DNA of 64,000 nucleotides from NCBI GenBank assembly GCA_034508935.3, contig CM067453.1, positions 24,934,972 to 24,998,971 of the forward strand. The letters are read 5' to 3'. The notes beneath the pieces were generated by a model. It saw nothing but the letters and a program-made list of their open reading frames with translations. It did not search any database and was not told where the DNA came from. Positions 32,161 through 36,440 of the stretch are shown piece after piece. Source of the DNA: Berghia stephanieae (lineage: Eukaryota > Mollusca > Gastropoda > Nudibranchia > Aeolidiidae). The translations under genes and the position numbers were made by a program. Each line of letters begins with the position of its first letter. The stretch's first letter is position 1.

Positions 32161-35064
32161 TCCAGTCTATCATGCTGTGTACTTAGATTCCCTCCACTTG
32201 AACGAGTTCAAGATGAAGTTATCCTCCTTGTTTGGCATCCAAACCCAACAGATAGGTGACATCTACATTCAGGGGCCTTCACAGATCCACATCTTGATGA
32301 CTGATGAGGTAATGTAATCACGGCTGTCAACTGATGTAATCACGGCTGTCAACTGATTAAAAAAAAATAAAAGTTATCTTGGGGATTTTGCTGTTTTTAT
32401 AAATCCTTTTTTGTGTGTGTGTCCGGAGTCCCTCAACAGAGGTGGTGCAAGTATAGCCCATTGGATGGGAGCATCACCCTTGAATCATATACCTATGATG
32501 TTCGCATGGGTGTACGATCCGATAGTGATGTCGTTTCTTCTTCTCTTTACTAGCCTATCCTGCTTCTTTGGTTTGTGATTGTATTTTTGACAGGGGATAT
32601 TTTTTTTTTTCTGTAAATCTTCTGCTTGTTTGTTCTTGGTTATTTGTAATTTAGCTTATGATATCTTTAGGTTATGATTTTGATTAACATTTGTACTATT
32701 TTTGTTAGATTGCTTGTTTTTTTGTTTCAGCAGTCTCTCATATAACCTCAATGTGTTGGAAGAGACCTAAAGCAACAAACAAAAATAATTATCTTGGGGA
32801 TTGTGCTATTTTTAAAAATAGTTTGTTTTTTGTGTGTGTGTGTCCGGGGTCTCTCAACAGAGGGGGTGCAAGAATAGCCCAATGCCAAGCCAGCGTGTCA
32901 TAAAAGGCGACTTATGGTGTGTGACTTCCCCTTTTTGAGTCACCTGGTCCTCCAGGTTGGTTGTTGTCGAAGGGTTAACACCCCTTCCGTAAAACTCAAA
33001 TTGTTACAGAAACACATGAGGACAAATCAAATCCTTTTTAGATTATTGAATACAATGAATTACACAAATATATCTCTGCGAACAAAATGGGACTACAAAC
33101 CTAAGACAATTTAAACACGAATCATAAATTACAAAAGATATTTTAAAAGATACAGTTAAAACTGTATAGTCGTAAGTTGTGAAGTGGGTTAGAACCTTCA
33201 CTCTCAACGTATGAAAAGAAACCGACCAAGAATATTGAATGGTTCTACTAATGCTCATAAAGGCGCGAAAATCTTACATTTGTTCACATTATAATTAACA
33301 ACAATGACGACAGTGGACAGAATTATAAATAACAGCAAATAATAAAAATACAACGAGTGACGAAAACTGACATAGAGTGACAACTCAGCAACAATCAATA
33401 AAAACAATTCTAGTCTAACCAGGACACATGGTGTCCACACAAGTTAAAAATAACTAATCTCGAGATATATCTACATTCAGCGGTTTTAGTAGATCCACAT
33501 ACTCAGGGCTGCCAACTCATTTATTTATTATTTTTTAAAAATTTATCTTGGGATTTTCCTATTTTTTTTTAAAAGCCCATTGTTTTTATTCCTTGATAAT
33601 TCTTTGGTATTTACACATGTTGTATATGAATCTCTACCAACTGAGCTATCGGGACCCCCCGATATGTGTGATACACATGTTTATATTTATTTTTGTTTTT
33701 CTTTTATTTCAAGTTCTGATAGTTTTATTTCTTCAATGTAAGTTATAATTTTTTGAAAATGTTCATGAGCTTTTTTGGCGATTTTTTGTTGTTGATATTT
33801 TTCTTTCTGTTTTTTTTTTTTTAATATCTGTCGGAAAAAAAAATATGATAACACCTTACTGATTGGTGTCTCATCCTACATGATGGTTATGTGGTCTTCG
33901 GAAGGTCCTGGGTTCAAGGCCTGCTCAGCGCATCGTCCTTGGAAAAGGCTCTTTACTCACATTCTCTCACCGTACTCAGGTGTAAAATGAATGCCTGGTG
34001 TTGTGTCCATCTGAAAAGATTTCAATATCGCCTAACAGGTGCCAGCCATGTCTCGTTCTACATGTTATGTGTTGCTGTTGGTCAGGGACCCTTTGAAAAG
34101 CGCTTTGAGCCCATTTTGTGGATATTGTGCTTTATATTTATATGTTGATATGCTCAAATGCACAAGATTCATTGTTTCTGACAAAAGATGGTTTCTCTTT
34201 CTTTCAGGTGATACAAAACACTCAAGACCAATCTAGATTCGTCGTTGAAGGAATGAAAGGTAAAAGAAAATAATATAATAATAATAGTAATATATACTTT
34301 ATTCATTTTAAAAAAATGGAAATTCGTTAACAGACGTGGCATGCATAAAAATGTATAAACACAAAGTTGAGAATCTATGGTGACATTGTATACATATATA
34401 TATATTTATGCAAATGTACAAACATGTAAAATATACAACCAAGAACCAATAACAACACCTTATATATTAATTTAATAAATGGTGTTATTAAAAATATTCA
34501 TTATTATTCGTCTGTCAATTTTTTTTCCCCTCTATCTAGTTGATTTATCACGAGTTTCTATGGCACTTAACAGACAGCAACAAATGTTTGTTACCTTCCA
34601 GATGGGATAATTATAATAACTATTTCAAAAATAGCTCCTGTCACAATTTTCTTCAGGCTGGGCGGGAGGTGGAGATGAGCTAGTGATGAAAGGCAGAACA
34701 ATGCAAAGGATTGCTCAATAGCCTTTTGGATTTTTTCCTTTAATATTATTGTTATTATTTATTGTTATTGTTATTTGTTATCATTATTATTATTATTATC
34801 ATTGTTATTATTATTATTAAAATTATTAATAATATTATTATCATTATTATTATTATTTATTTTTTTTCCATTTATATTTTTTTTTTCTTTTGGTTCGATC
34901 GTCAATGTAGAATTTCTATCTTTAGCTCTTCTTTCTTGTGGAGTTTAAATCTGAAACAGATATCTCTGAATATGTTTTCTAGATAACTTTTAAAAAAATC
35001 TTTTTCCACAGACGAAAGTGGTGACAAGTATCGAATACTGCTAAAAACTATGGTGGACCGCTGA
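4486..35064 (+). CDS. CP2/grainyhead-family transcription factor, TFCP2/UBP1-like (17 coding exons)
   Basis: Seen: 17 exons join with consistent phases and GT-AG borders to about 487 residues, close to vertebrate TFCP2, UBP1 and TFCP2L1 (about 480-540). In order: an acidic N-terminus (FDGSLSGLG), then 'ALPVFKQE', '[20 protein letters not shown]', 'VLFHDRRLQ', 'HCISTEF', 'HGGEKG', '[16 protein letters not shown]' and 'KYQPSYE' (CP2 DNA-binding domain, residues ~45-255). A Ser/Thr/Pro linker follows (~280-325), then a SAM-like domain (~330-390, '[19 protein letters not shown]') and the C-terminal oligomerisation part ending in a TGA. Known: this family binds DNA as dimers or tetramers in the nucleus and controls housekeeping and developmental promoters. 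The start at 4486 was chosen because it aligns with the UBP1 N-terminus; an in-frame ATG at 4441 would add 15 residues. Odd: exon 6 carries two surplus bases (see exon 6). TFCP2, UBP1 and TFCP2L1 cannot be told apart here; invertebrates usually have one pro-orthologue. Confidence 0.93.
4689..5326. mobile_element. MITE family J, interrupted by another element
   Basis: Outer parts 4689-4712 and 5142-5326 match the uninterrupted copy at 12884-13085. The termini are GTTGCCAATTT and AATTGGCAACC, inverted repeats of each other. The interruption is flanked by TATTTAC on both sides. Confidence 0.7.
4713..5141. mobile_element. Nested element with TIR-like ends, carrying a (TAC)n tract
   Basis: Flanked by a 7-bp direct repeat TATTTAC (4706-4712 and 5142-5148). 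The ends ATGCCGAAT and the inverse of TTGCCAAAT are imperfect inverted repeats. Most of the interior is the (TAC)n array at about 4877-4991. The target duplication size is hAT-like. Confidence 0.6.
5456..5995. repeat. ~40-bp minisatellite, about 13 units
   Basis: Units contain AGTCGGGAAATGGTCTTGAA and TTTTAATTTCCTCAAG, with some shortened units lacking the second half. The first unit overlaps the left hAT terminus, so the array looks like an expansion of the subterminal region. A larger-scale period of about 240 bp is also visible (the shortened unit at ~5696 and ~5928). Confidence 0.9.
6350..6735. repeat. (CT)n tracts
   Basis: Two long pyrimidine arrays (6350-6470 and 6552-6731) separated by about 80 bp of unique sequence. 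The Arg/Glu-only frames read from them are artefacts. Confidence 0.95.
7143..7555 (+). pseudogene. hAT transposase N-terminus with BED-type zinc finger
   Basis: Frames read '[17 protein letters not shown]', then 'YCILCK' (first Cys pair), then in another frame '[16 protein letters not shown]' (the His pair of a BED finger). After a low-complexity stretch comes '[10 protein letters not shown]' and '[13 protein letters not shown]', like the 'AEI-W-LK--H-S--S' block of hAT proteins. At least one frameshift (near 7270-7285) and one in-frame stop (TGA after WWCV). The right TIR follows directly, so the RNase-H-like core has been deleted. Confidence 0.65.
7680..7915. mobile_element. Hairpin MITE, family I
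   Basis: Near-palindrome centred at about 7798: GATAATGTGGTAGT and its inverse meet at the centre, with arms GGTTTCCCCTTTGTCAACAA and the inverse of TTGTTGATAAGGGGAAACC. Outer ends read TTGAATGTAAGCTTCA and related sequence. Other copies at 14648 and 42735. Confidence 0.85.
8000..8050 (+). CDS. CP2 gene exon 2
   Basis: Acceptor TCTGCAG, donor GG|GTAAGT. It encodes '[18 protein letters not shown]', matching the family block 'DVLALPIFKQE'. This is the CxxLPxFKQE-type lead-in to the CP2 domain. Confidence 0.93.
8112..8135. repeat. Poly-G run (24 nt)
   Basis: Uninterrupted G homopolymer in intron 2 of the CP2 gene. Confidence 0.95.
8286..8575 (+). mobile_element. tRNA-derived SINE, family C (full length)
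   Basis: The head has A box 'TGGTCTAGTGG' and B box 'GGTTCGAGCC' after 'GGATCGGAAGGTCC'. The body has 'AAAATGAGTACCTGG-CGTTAAC' and 'ATATCGCCT', and the 3' part 'GCTTTGAGCACATTTAGTGG' with 'GCTATATAAAAGCTC'. It is the reference copy for the ten or so family C pieces in this window. Confidence 0.88.
8804..8837. repeat. Poly-C run (34 nt)
   Basis: Uninterrupted C homopolymer followed by a short (CA)n. Confidence 0.95.
9150..9203. repeat. (TA)n microsatellite
   Basis: Two nearly pure TA blocks separated by AA. Confidence 0.95.
9687..9763 (+). CDS. CP2 gene exon 3
   Basis: Acceptor TCTTCAG, donor CAGG|GTAAGT. It encodes '[14 protein letters not shown]' and '[11 protein letters not shown]'. The block ATSPAVK[10 protein letters not shown] is a signature of TFCP2/UBP1 proteins. 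This is the start of the immunoglobulin-fold DNA-binding domain. Confidence 0.96.
9844..10348 (+). repeat. Family D repeat (~500 bp), full length
   Basis: Begins CTGGGTGGGGATCCTGACCT. Internal landmarks are GGGAGATGATAT, TGTAAATCATCTCT, GGTGATCTCAAACTAAGTAC and GCTCTTGGAATCTACATCTG. It ends near GCTGATATAACC and GTGTTGCAAG. The family has about ten members here, all but one on the + strand. No TIR or coding capacity recognised; the class is unknown. Confidence 0.85.
10358..11030 (+). mobile_element. Small piggyBac-like element with TTAA duplication
   Basis: TTAA at 10354-10357 and again at 11031-11034. The termini CCCATTGCGGCC and the inverse GGCCAGCAATGGG are TIR-like, and TTAA followed by CCC is the piggyBac pattern. 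Length 673 bp. It carries one small acidic frame and none of the transposase core, so it is an internally deleted, non-autonomous copy. Confidence 0.75.
10676..10780 (+). pseudogene. Acidic N-terminal stub of a piggyBac-type transposase
   Basis: A 34-codon frame, '[20 protein letters not shown]' then '[11 protein letters not shown]' and a stop, inside the piggyBac-like element. piggyBac transposases commonly start with such an Asp/Ser-rich segment. The rest of the enzyme is missing. Confidence 0.5.
11240..11455 (+). mobile_element. LINE 3' end with (ATT)n tail
   Basis: Reads '[19 protein letters not shown]' then 'SLKTE', the C-terminal 'PSLWNSLP-xxR-S-SPSSFKSALKT' block of CR1/Rex-type LINE ORF2. 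The 3' UTR 'AAGCGCTTCTGAGCTCTTTT' leads into the (ATT)n array. Confidence 0.7.
11455..11548. repeat. (ATT)n microsatellite
   Basis: Long trinucleotide array continuing from the LINE 3' end. It probably grew from the LINE tail. Confidence 0.95.
11555..11910 (-). mobile_element. LINE C-terminal remnant
   Basis: Minus-strand frames read '[19 protein letters not shown]' and '[14 protein letters not shown]', resembling the C-terminal 'GLTW-EA-R-AKDRSRWR-LV-ALC' tail of RTE-type non-LTR ORFs. Broken by several stops. Confidence 0.5.
12078..12145 (+). CDS. CP2 gene exon 4
   Basis: Acceptor ATTGCAG, donor AGG|GTACGA. It encodes '[20 protein letters not shown]', matching vertebrate 'GQSYEIR...KLGD'. 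The exon ends in phase 0. Confidence 0.95.
12340..12800 (-). mobile_element. LINE ORF2 C-terminal fragment
   Basis: Minus-strand frame 12793-12494 reads '[20 protein letters not shown]' then '[18 protein letters not shown]'. This is the '[10 protein letters not shown]...CPCG-xxxT--H-L--CP' zinc-knuckle-like block common at the C-terminus of jockey-type LINEs. A (GAA)n-like tail lies at 12342-12353 on the same strand. Confidence 0.75.
12884..13085. mobile_element. MITE family J, uninterrupted copy
   Basis: GGTTGCCAATTTCC at one end and GAATTGGCAATCC at the other. The body (GTACGTTATAAACCCTCAGT, GGAGTTCAATGCTCAGAAAG) matches 5142-5326. Confidence 0.75.
13150..13500 (+). mobile_element. LINE ORF2 C-terminus with (GAT)n tail
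   Basis: A frame of about 100 residues: '[12 protein letters not shown]', '[20 protein letters not shown]', '[14 protein letters not shown]', '[20 protein letters not shown]'. This is the typical RRRWRWLGHxLR...GRPRxTWRR...TW-E---A-DR-xWR tail of RTE/CR1-type LINEs. It ends in a (GAT)n tail. The frame is open over the whole fragment, so it is fairly young. Homologous to 37130-37520. Confidence 0.85.
13807..14062 (+). mobile_element. tRNA-like SINE, family H
   Basis: Head 'GTTACTGAGTTGTTAAGGCA' and B-box-like 'GGTTCTAGCCC'. The body 'CCTTGGGCAAGATTATTGAC', 'GAATTATCTATATTCC' and 'GTGGAATGCCTAGGCGACG' matches 29157-29430. Confidence 0.7.
14442..14547 (+). CDS. CP2 gene exon 5
   Basis: Acceptor AACACAG, donor ATTG|GTGAGT. 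It encodes '[19 protein letters not shown]' followed by '[13 protein letters not shown]', the family block '[28 protein letters not shown]'. A 22-base G run lies just inside the next intron. Confidence 0.97.
14578..14599. repeat. Poly-G run (22 nt)
   Basis: Uninterrupted G homopolymer, 30 bp inside intron 5 of the CP2 gene. Confidence 0.95.
14648..14790. mobile_element. Hairpin MITE family I, one arm plus centre
   Basis: Matches the left arm at 7680 (GGTTTCCCCTTTATTAACAA, CAGAAGAATGAGATAATGT), followed by a short inverse arm. The right arm is mostly lost. Confidence 0.75.
14908..15088 (+). CDS. CP2 gene exon 6, with a 2-nt excess that breaks the frame
   Basis: Acceptor CTGACAG, donor CCAG|GTAATA. 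It encodes '[15 protein letters not shown]', '[20 protein letters not shown]' and '[13 protein letters not shown]', all canonical. After GGG-GT at 15066-15070 the frame shifts: the expected 'PFRIQ' reads in a frame displaced by two bases. Length is 181 nt where the flanking phases require 179. Either GT is duplicated at 15069-15072 (true variant or sequence error), or a weak donor at 15069 (GTGTAC) is used. The latter would join in frame to exon 7 and drop six conserved residues. Confidence 0.9.
15125..15470 (+). mobile_element. Retroposon family P, copy 1
   Basis: Flanked by a perfect 12-bp target duplication CATGTCAGTTGT (15113-15124 and 15471-15482). Starts GCGGATGGTTGGATGGGAGC and ends CCTAAAGCAACAAAC with an A-rich tail. 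Almost identical to copies at 32461, 40081 and 42091. Confidence 0.9.
15562..15905. mobile_element. MITE family K, copy 1 (3' end lost)
   Basis: Matches the split copy 16158-23377: CCAACCTTACATAAATAATG, CAACACTTTAATCTGTTG, GCTGGGTCATATCAGAT, TTAATTTAAATTG. The 3' terminus is degraded. Confidence 0.7.
15945..16015 (+). mobile_element. Possible Penelope/LINE 3'-end motif
   Basis: GCTGACGAAGGGTTTGTATA followed by CGAAACGTCAATTG resembles the 'GA-GAAGGC...CGAAACGTC' 3'-terminal motif common to Penelope-like elements and some LINEs. Short; weak support. Confidence 0.3.
16068..16139 (+). CDS. CP2 gene exon 7
   Basis: Acceptor CCGTAG, donor AAA|GTAAGT. It encodes '[19 protein letters not shown]' then 'VKVFK', matching vertebrate '[27 protein letters not shown]' with a short deletion. 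The following intron contains the 6.8-kb transposon. Confidence 0.94.
17014..17652 (+). other. Intron 1 of the transposase gene
   Basis: GTATGT...TTACAG. AT-rich, with no embedded feature recognised. Confidence 0.7.
17817..18674 (+). other. Intron 2 of the transposase gene
   Basis: GTAAGT...TCCAG. AT-rich, with no embedded feature recognised. An open frame running past 17816 to 17957 is intron read-through. Confidence 0.7.
21700..22560 (+). repeat. Degenerate ~170-bp tandem repeats in the element's 3' region
   Basis: The motif 'TTTATGCAAA...GTTGGATaa-cc-atTTTGTcA' recurs near 21817, 21958, 22146, 22313 and 22487, and 'TTAAATTTGACTTCATTTT' precedes most copies. Spacing is 140-190 bp. Divergence between units is high. 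Confidence 0.65.
23421..23656. mobile_element. MITE family L with ~35-bp TIRs
   Basis: Left GCCTCAAAACGGTATTAAGT and right inverse CGTCTCAAAACGGTATTATG, each continuing into CGGGAT. Length about 240 bp. A decayed end fragment of the same family lies at 43025-43085. Confidence 0.75.
23885..24140 (-). mobile_element. tRNA-derived SINE, family C
   Basis: The inverse of the reference copy at 8286: GGCCAACAGCAACAC, GGCGATATTACA-like, GAGCGAGGTTCGAACCCAGG and CACTAGACCACATAG. Confidence 0.85.
24141..24420 (+). mobile_element. Diverged tRNA-headed SINE related to family C
   Basis: B box 'GGTTCGATTCC' after 'GAACCAGTTGGTCCTG'. The 3' part is shared with family C (GGGCTTTGAGCACATTTAGT). The middle differs, so it is a separate subfamily or a chimera. 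Confidence 0.6.
24725..24793 (+). CDS. CP2 gene exon 8
   Basis: Acceptor TCTTCAG, donor AGG|GTAAGT. It encodes '[20 protein letters not shown]', nearly identical to vertebrate '[20 protein letters not shown]'. This is the basic segment that ends the DNA-binding region. Confidence 0.97.
24920..25175 (-). mobile_element. tRNA-derived SINE, family B
   Basis: The minus strand starts GGTCCCGATAGCCCAGTTGG with TAGAGCACTCACTTCACACG (A box), then GATCAAACCC (B-box-like). The body 'GGAAAGTACTTTGCAATAAA' and the tail 'CCGGATAAACTCCGGCTCC' match 39857-40079. Confidence 0.8.
25217..25350. repeat. (ATT)n microsatellite upstream of CP2 exon 9
   Basis: Nearly pure ATT array ending about 20 bp before the exon 9 acceptor. 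Confidence 0.95.
25371..25412 (+). CDS. CP2 gene exon 9
   Basis: Acceptor TTTTTTACAG, donor GAG|GTATGA. This 14-codon exon encodes '[14 protein letters not shown]' (vertebrate 'EKYQPSYDTTILTE'). A pure (ATT)n tract ends about 20 bp upstream of the exon. Confidence 0.96.
25479..25873. mobile_element. MITE family E, copy 1
   Basis: The start CAGTGCATGGCATATCATAA with CAGTCGGAAGGTGAAAA and the inverse end CATCTGACTGATTATATCAT form TIRs. The body (AGATGTATGGGAAAAGTATC, TTTATGACAAGAACTCA) is shared with copies at 35605 and 37912. Confidence 0.85.
26163..26242 (+). CDS. CP2 gene exon 10
   Basis: Acceptor CCCCAG, donor AC|GTAAGT. It encodes 27 residues rich in Asn, Ser and Gln with no strong family match. 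It is supported by phase (0 in, 2 out), clean splice signals and its position at the variable linker. Confidence 0.85.
26243..27535. other. CP2 intron 10, no recognised element
   Basis: AT-rich; only small microsatellites near 26310 and 26430. No repeat family shared with the rest of the window was seen. Confidence 0.5.
27536..27671 (+). CDS. CP2 gene exon 11 (Ser/Thr/Pro-rich linker)
   Basis: Acceptor TTTTCAG, donor GGG|GTGAGA. In the frame set by exon 10 it reads as a Ser/Thr/Pro linker ('[20 protein letters not shown]'), like the 'SPSPAP..SP' linker of UBP1. Another frame is also open but would not match the neighbouring phases. Confidence 0.88.
27925..28045. repeat. (TTC)n microsatellite
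   Basis: Nearly perfect TTC array about 250 bp inside CP2 intron 11, within a longer pyrimidine-rich region from 27715. Long Phe-, Leu-, Ser- or Arg-only frames come from it. Confidence 0.95.
28046..28135 (+). mobile_element. SINE family C, 3' fragment
   Basis: GTGTTGCTGTTGGTCAGGGA and GTGCTTTGAGCACGGTTTGT match the 3' part of the reference copy. Confidence 0.8.
28262..28553 (-). mobile_element. SINE family C, full-length copy
   Basis: The inverse copy runs from a poly-A-like start (inverse tail at 28244-28262) to CCACTAGACCACATAGC. B box inverse GGCTCGAACCC at 28480. Confidence 0.87.
28630..28723 (+). CDS. CP2 gene exon 12 (SAM-like domain, first half)
   Basis: Acceptor CTTCCAG, donor TCAG|GTATGT. 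It encodes '[20 protein letters not shown]' and 'QNFSG', matching vertebrate 'QQWLHRNRFS..CRLFSNFSGADLL', the start of the SAM-type helical domain. Confidence 0.95.
28815..28840. repeat. Poly-G run (26 nt)
   Basis: Uninterrupted G homopolymer in CP2 intron 12. Confidence 0.95.
28868..29146 (-). mobile_element. tRNA-derived SINE, family B
   Basis: Inverse of the family B body (GACAATAGCAATTTCTTACT, ATACTTTCCACCATATTTAA) and the degraded tRNA-like head GCTCTACCATCTGAAATATC. Confidence 0.75.
29157..29430 (+). mobile_element. tRNA-like SINE, family H
   Basis: GTTTGAGCATTGCACTGTGA, then GATTCGAGCTCC (B-box-like), CCCTTGGGCAAGATTATTAA, ATTCCGCCATGGAATGTCTA. Matches 13807-14062. Confidence 0.72.
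29728..29818 (+). CDS. CP2 gene exon 13 (SAM-like domain, second half)
   Basis: Acceptor AAATAG, donor CCAG|GTATGG. It encodes '[20 protein letters not shown]' and '[11 protein letters not shown]', one of the strongest family matches in the window. Confidence 0.97.
30330..30492 (+). mobile_element. SINE family G, 5'-truncated
   Basis: CCTTGAGCAAGTCACCGAGA, GCCTGGGTTATTCCAGTCTT, GATGAATAAAGGGAATTT. The tRNA-like head is missing. Confidence 0.8.
30654..30706 (+). CDS. CP2 gene exon 14
   Basis: Acceptor TTTTCAG, donor CTTG|GTAGGT. It encodes '[18 protein letters not shown]', matching 'RSVRPRLTIYVCQE'. Confidence 0.94.
30788..31230. mobile_element. DNA element related to MITE family K
   Basis: Left CAGAGCTGCCAACCTACTGC and right inverse GGGGTTGGCAGCTCTGG form TIRs. 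The interior repeats 'GATTGTACCCATTTTTA'-type motifs that also occur at the right end of family K copy 2. Confidence 0.65.
31220..31450 (+). mobile_element. tRNA-derived SINE, family G, full length
   Basis: Head GCATGGCTCAGCAGTTCTGT, B-box-like GAGTTCGATTACC, body CCTTGAGCAAGTCACCTCGC, tail GATGAATAAAGGGAATATTT. Confidence 0.82.
31460..31670 (-). mobile_element. SINE family C
   Basis: Inverse copy with AGCAACATTTGTTATGTAGG, TGTTAGGTGATACTACAATT, TATTAACGGCCAAGTACT and GGGCTTGAACCCAGGACC. More diverged than the copy at 28262. Confidence 0.8.
31785..31995 (-). mobile_element. LINE reverse-transcriptase C-terminal fragment
   Basis: Minus-strand frame reads '[20 protein letters not shown]', '[20 protein letters not shown]', 'ETWRTT', the 'KARQAF--L---W----L----KLRIFN-NVKSVLLYG-ETW' block of RTE-type LINE ORFs. 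It belongs with the family at 13150 and 37130 but covers a more N-terminal part. Confidence 0.8.
32055..32160. repeat. (CT)n tract forming the CP2 exon 15 polypyrimidine tract
   Basis: About 105 bp of nearly pure CT, six bases before the exon 15 start. Confidence 0.95.
32166..32308 (+). CDS. CP2 gene exon 15
   Basis: Acceptor CTTCCAG directly after a ~105-bp (CT)n tract, donor GAG|GTAATG. It encodes '[15 protein letters not shown]' and '[19 protein letters not shown]', matching 'VYHAIYLEE...INQVYRQGPTGIHILVSDQ' of the C-terminal oligomerisation region. Confidence 0.95.
32461..32785 (+). mobile_element. Retroposon family P, copy 2
   Basis: TTGGATGGGAGCATCACCCT to CCTAAAGCAACAAACAAAAA. Slightly shorter at the 5' end than other copies. 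It lies between two ~95-bp direct copies of host sequence (32366-32459 and 32786-32880). Confidence 0.88.
33000..33460. other. Unassigned intronic stretch
   Basis: No family recognised. The short minus-strand frames show no family signature. Confidence 0.4.
33463..33580 (+). pseudogene. Possible decayed duplicate of the CP2 exon 15 end and its downstream intron
   Basis: ATCTACATTCAG followed 10 bases on by AGATCCACAT reproduces the end of exon 15 (32258-32292), about 29 of 35 bases matching. It is followed by TTATCTTGGGATTTTCCTAT, like intron sequence at 32366 and 32787. Suggests a local duplication; short match. Confidence 0.4.
33885..34150 (+). mobile_element. SINE family C
   Basis: TGTGGTCTTCGGAAGGTCCT, GGGTTCAAGGCC (B box), ATCGCCTAACAGGTGCCAGC, AAAGCGCTTTGAGCCCATTT. 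The A box region is partly deleted. Confidence 0.83.
34208..34259 (+). CDS. CP2 gene exon 16
   Basis: Acceptor CTTTCAG, donor AAAG|GTAAAA. It encodes '[18 protein letters not shown]', matching 'MVQNFQDESCFLFSTVKAE'. Confidence 0.93.
35012..35064 (+). CDS. CP2 gene exon 17, with stop codon
   Basis: Acceptor TCCACAG. It encodes '[17 protein letters not shown]' and then TGA at 35062-35064, matching the vertebrate C-terminus 'ESNDGYHIILK'. Confidence 0.93.
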
Positions 35065-35573
35065 GGATGGAGTCGAGACGCAGCCTCCCTTACACATTTG
35101 TTATTCCTGAGAACATTTTCATCCAACATCATGTGATTCTAGTTGTTTTTGGTTTTTTTTAGATAATAGGATTCAATAGTCTGATGTGACATCCGCCCAG
35201 CAACCAGCAGCTTGGTTCTAAACAAAGAAAATCGGTACTTTTTTATCCTTCATGTCGGTTAGGACTTTTTCACATGTCATGTGATCAGAATGTAGAAAAG
35301 TCAAAACATGATCAGATTTATAATGTTTTTCTCCTCTGGATACTCTTTATGCTCGTCAGAGAAGTATTTGATAGGGCATCCGCCATTGTTCCGATAGTTA
35401 AGAACCAGTTACCTACTATGTGTCATTACGCGGGAAGTGACGTCACGACTGTTGAAGCCTATTGAAGAGACAAGATTTTATTTTTCTACCACCTCTGTAG
35501 TAGGACATGCTACTACTACTGCCCACTACCCACTTACCACCTCTCTCATCAATCAGTCGGATTATCAACTATG

Positions 35574-35579
35574 AATAAA
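35574..35579 (+). terminator. Candidate polyadenylation signal of the CP2 gene
   Basis: AATAAA lies 510 bp past the stop codon, just before a MITE copy at 35605. It is the first canonical hexamer seen in the presumed 3' UTR. Use is inferred. Confidence 0.5.
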
Positions 35580-35604
35580 TCATGGAAGATCTCAGTTGGA
35601 AGCA

Positions 35605-35984
35605 TATGTGTCAGTGAATGACATAATCAGTCGGAAGATGAAAATTTTCGATTTGCATTGTCTGAAAGAATATGCTCCCCAGAGCATTTTAATCTTTATT
35701 TGAAGTAAATCGGGTGATTTTTGATGAAGTTATAGTCAGATGTATGGGAAAGGTATCCAGCAACTTTTCTCGAATTTTATACCTTTTCAACTTGACTAGC
35801 TGTAAAAAATGTTAAGAAGTGAAATTAAGCTTTGATATTACCCGAAGATGTCCAAAAAGGGTTGGCTTAATAATTTATGACAAGAAGTCATTTTTGATCA
35901 AATATAACCTAATTAAACTTAGCAATATCTCAGTTCAAACCTTTTCACCATCTGACTGAATATGTCATTCACTGTAACATAGCT
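35605..35984. mobile_element. MITE family E, copy 2
   Basis: GTGTCAGTGAATGACATAAT to the inverse GAATATGTCATTCACTGTAA. Full length, with TIRs intact. It starts about 25 bp after the candidate poly(A) signal of the CP2 gene. Confidence 0.87.
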
Positions 35985-36103
35985 CATAAAAATGTGCCAG
36001 ATTTTTTAATTGATTTTCACAATTAAAACTGCAATACTGGGGACTGGTTGAAATATAGGTTACGCTGTGTTATGAATGTGTTGTTATGAAATCAGTGTGC
36101 TGT

Positions 36104-36175
36104 GTGGGGTCTTTTGACCTCCCATGGTGAGCAAGGAGGTCACTATTGCTGTGTCTTCTATCCCCCTGTATCCCA
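36104..36175 (+). repeat. Family D fragment (5' part)
   Basis: GTGGGGTCTTTTGACCTCCC and GTGTCTTCTATCCCCCTGTA match the 5' end of family D. Confidence 0.7.
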
Positions 36176-36440
36176 AACTGACTGTACACATTACCCACGT
36201 GTGTTAAAAGTTACACATTACGTGTAGTTTGAGTTCAAGAAAATAACCCTTAAAACTGGTTTATTATTATTGGATTTCCTTCATTCAAATTATGATTTCT
36301 TTCTTTGCTTATCTTATCTGGTCATAGATATGGATTTGAAAAAAGTTTTGTTTTTGTTTACCAAGAGTGACTTATCCTGAAATGCAACCTTGAGTTTAAT
36401 AAAGAACAGGGTATGGTGAGATGTTGATAATAACAAGAAA

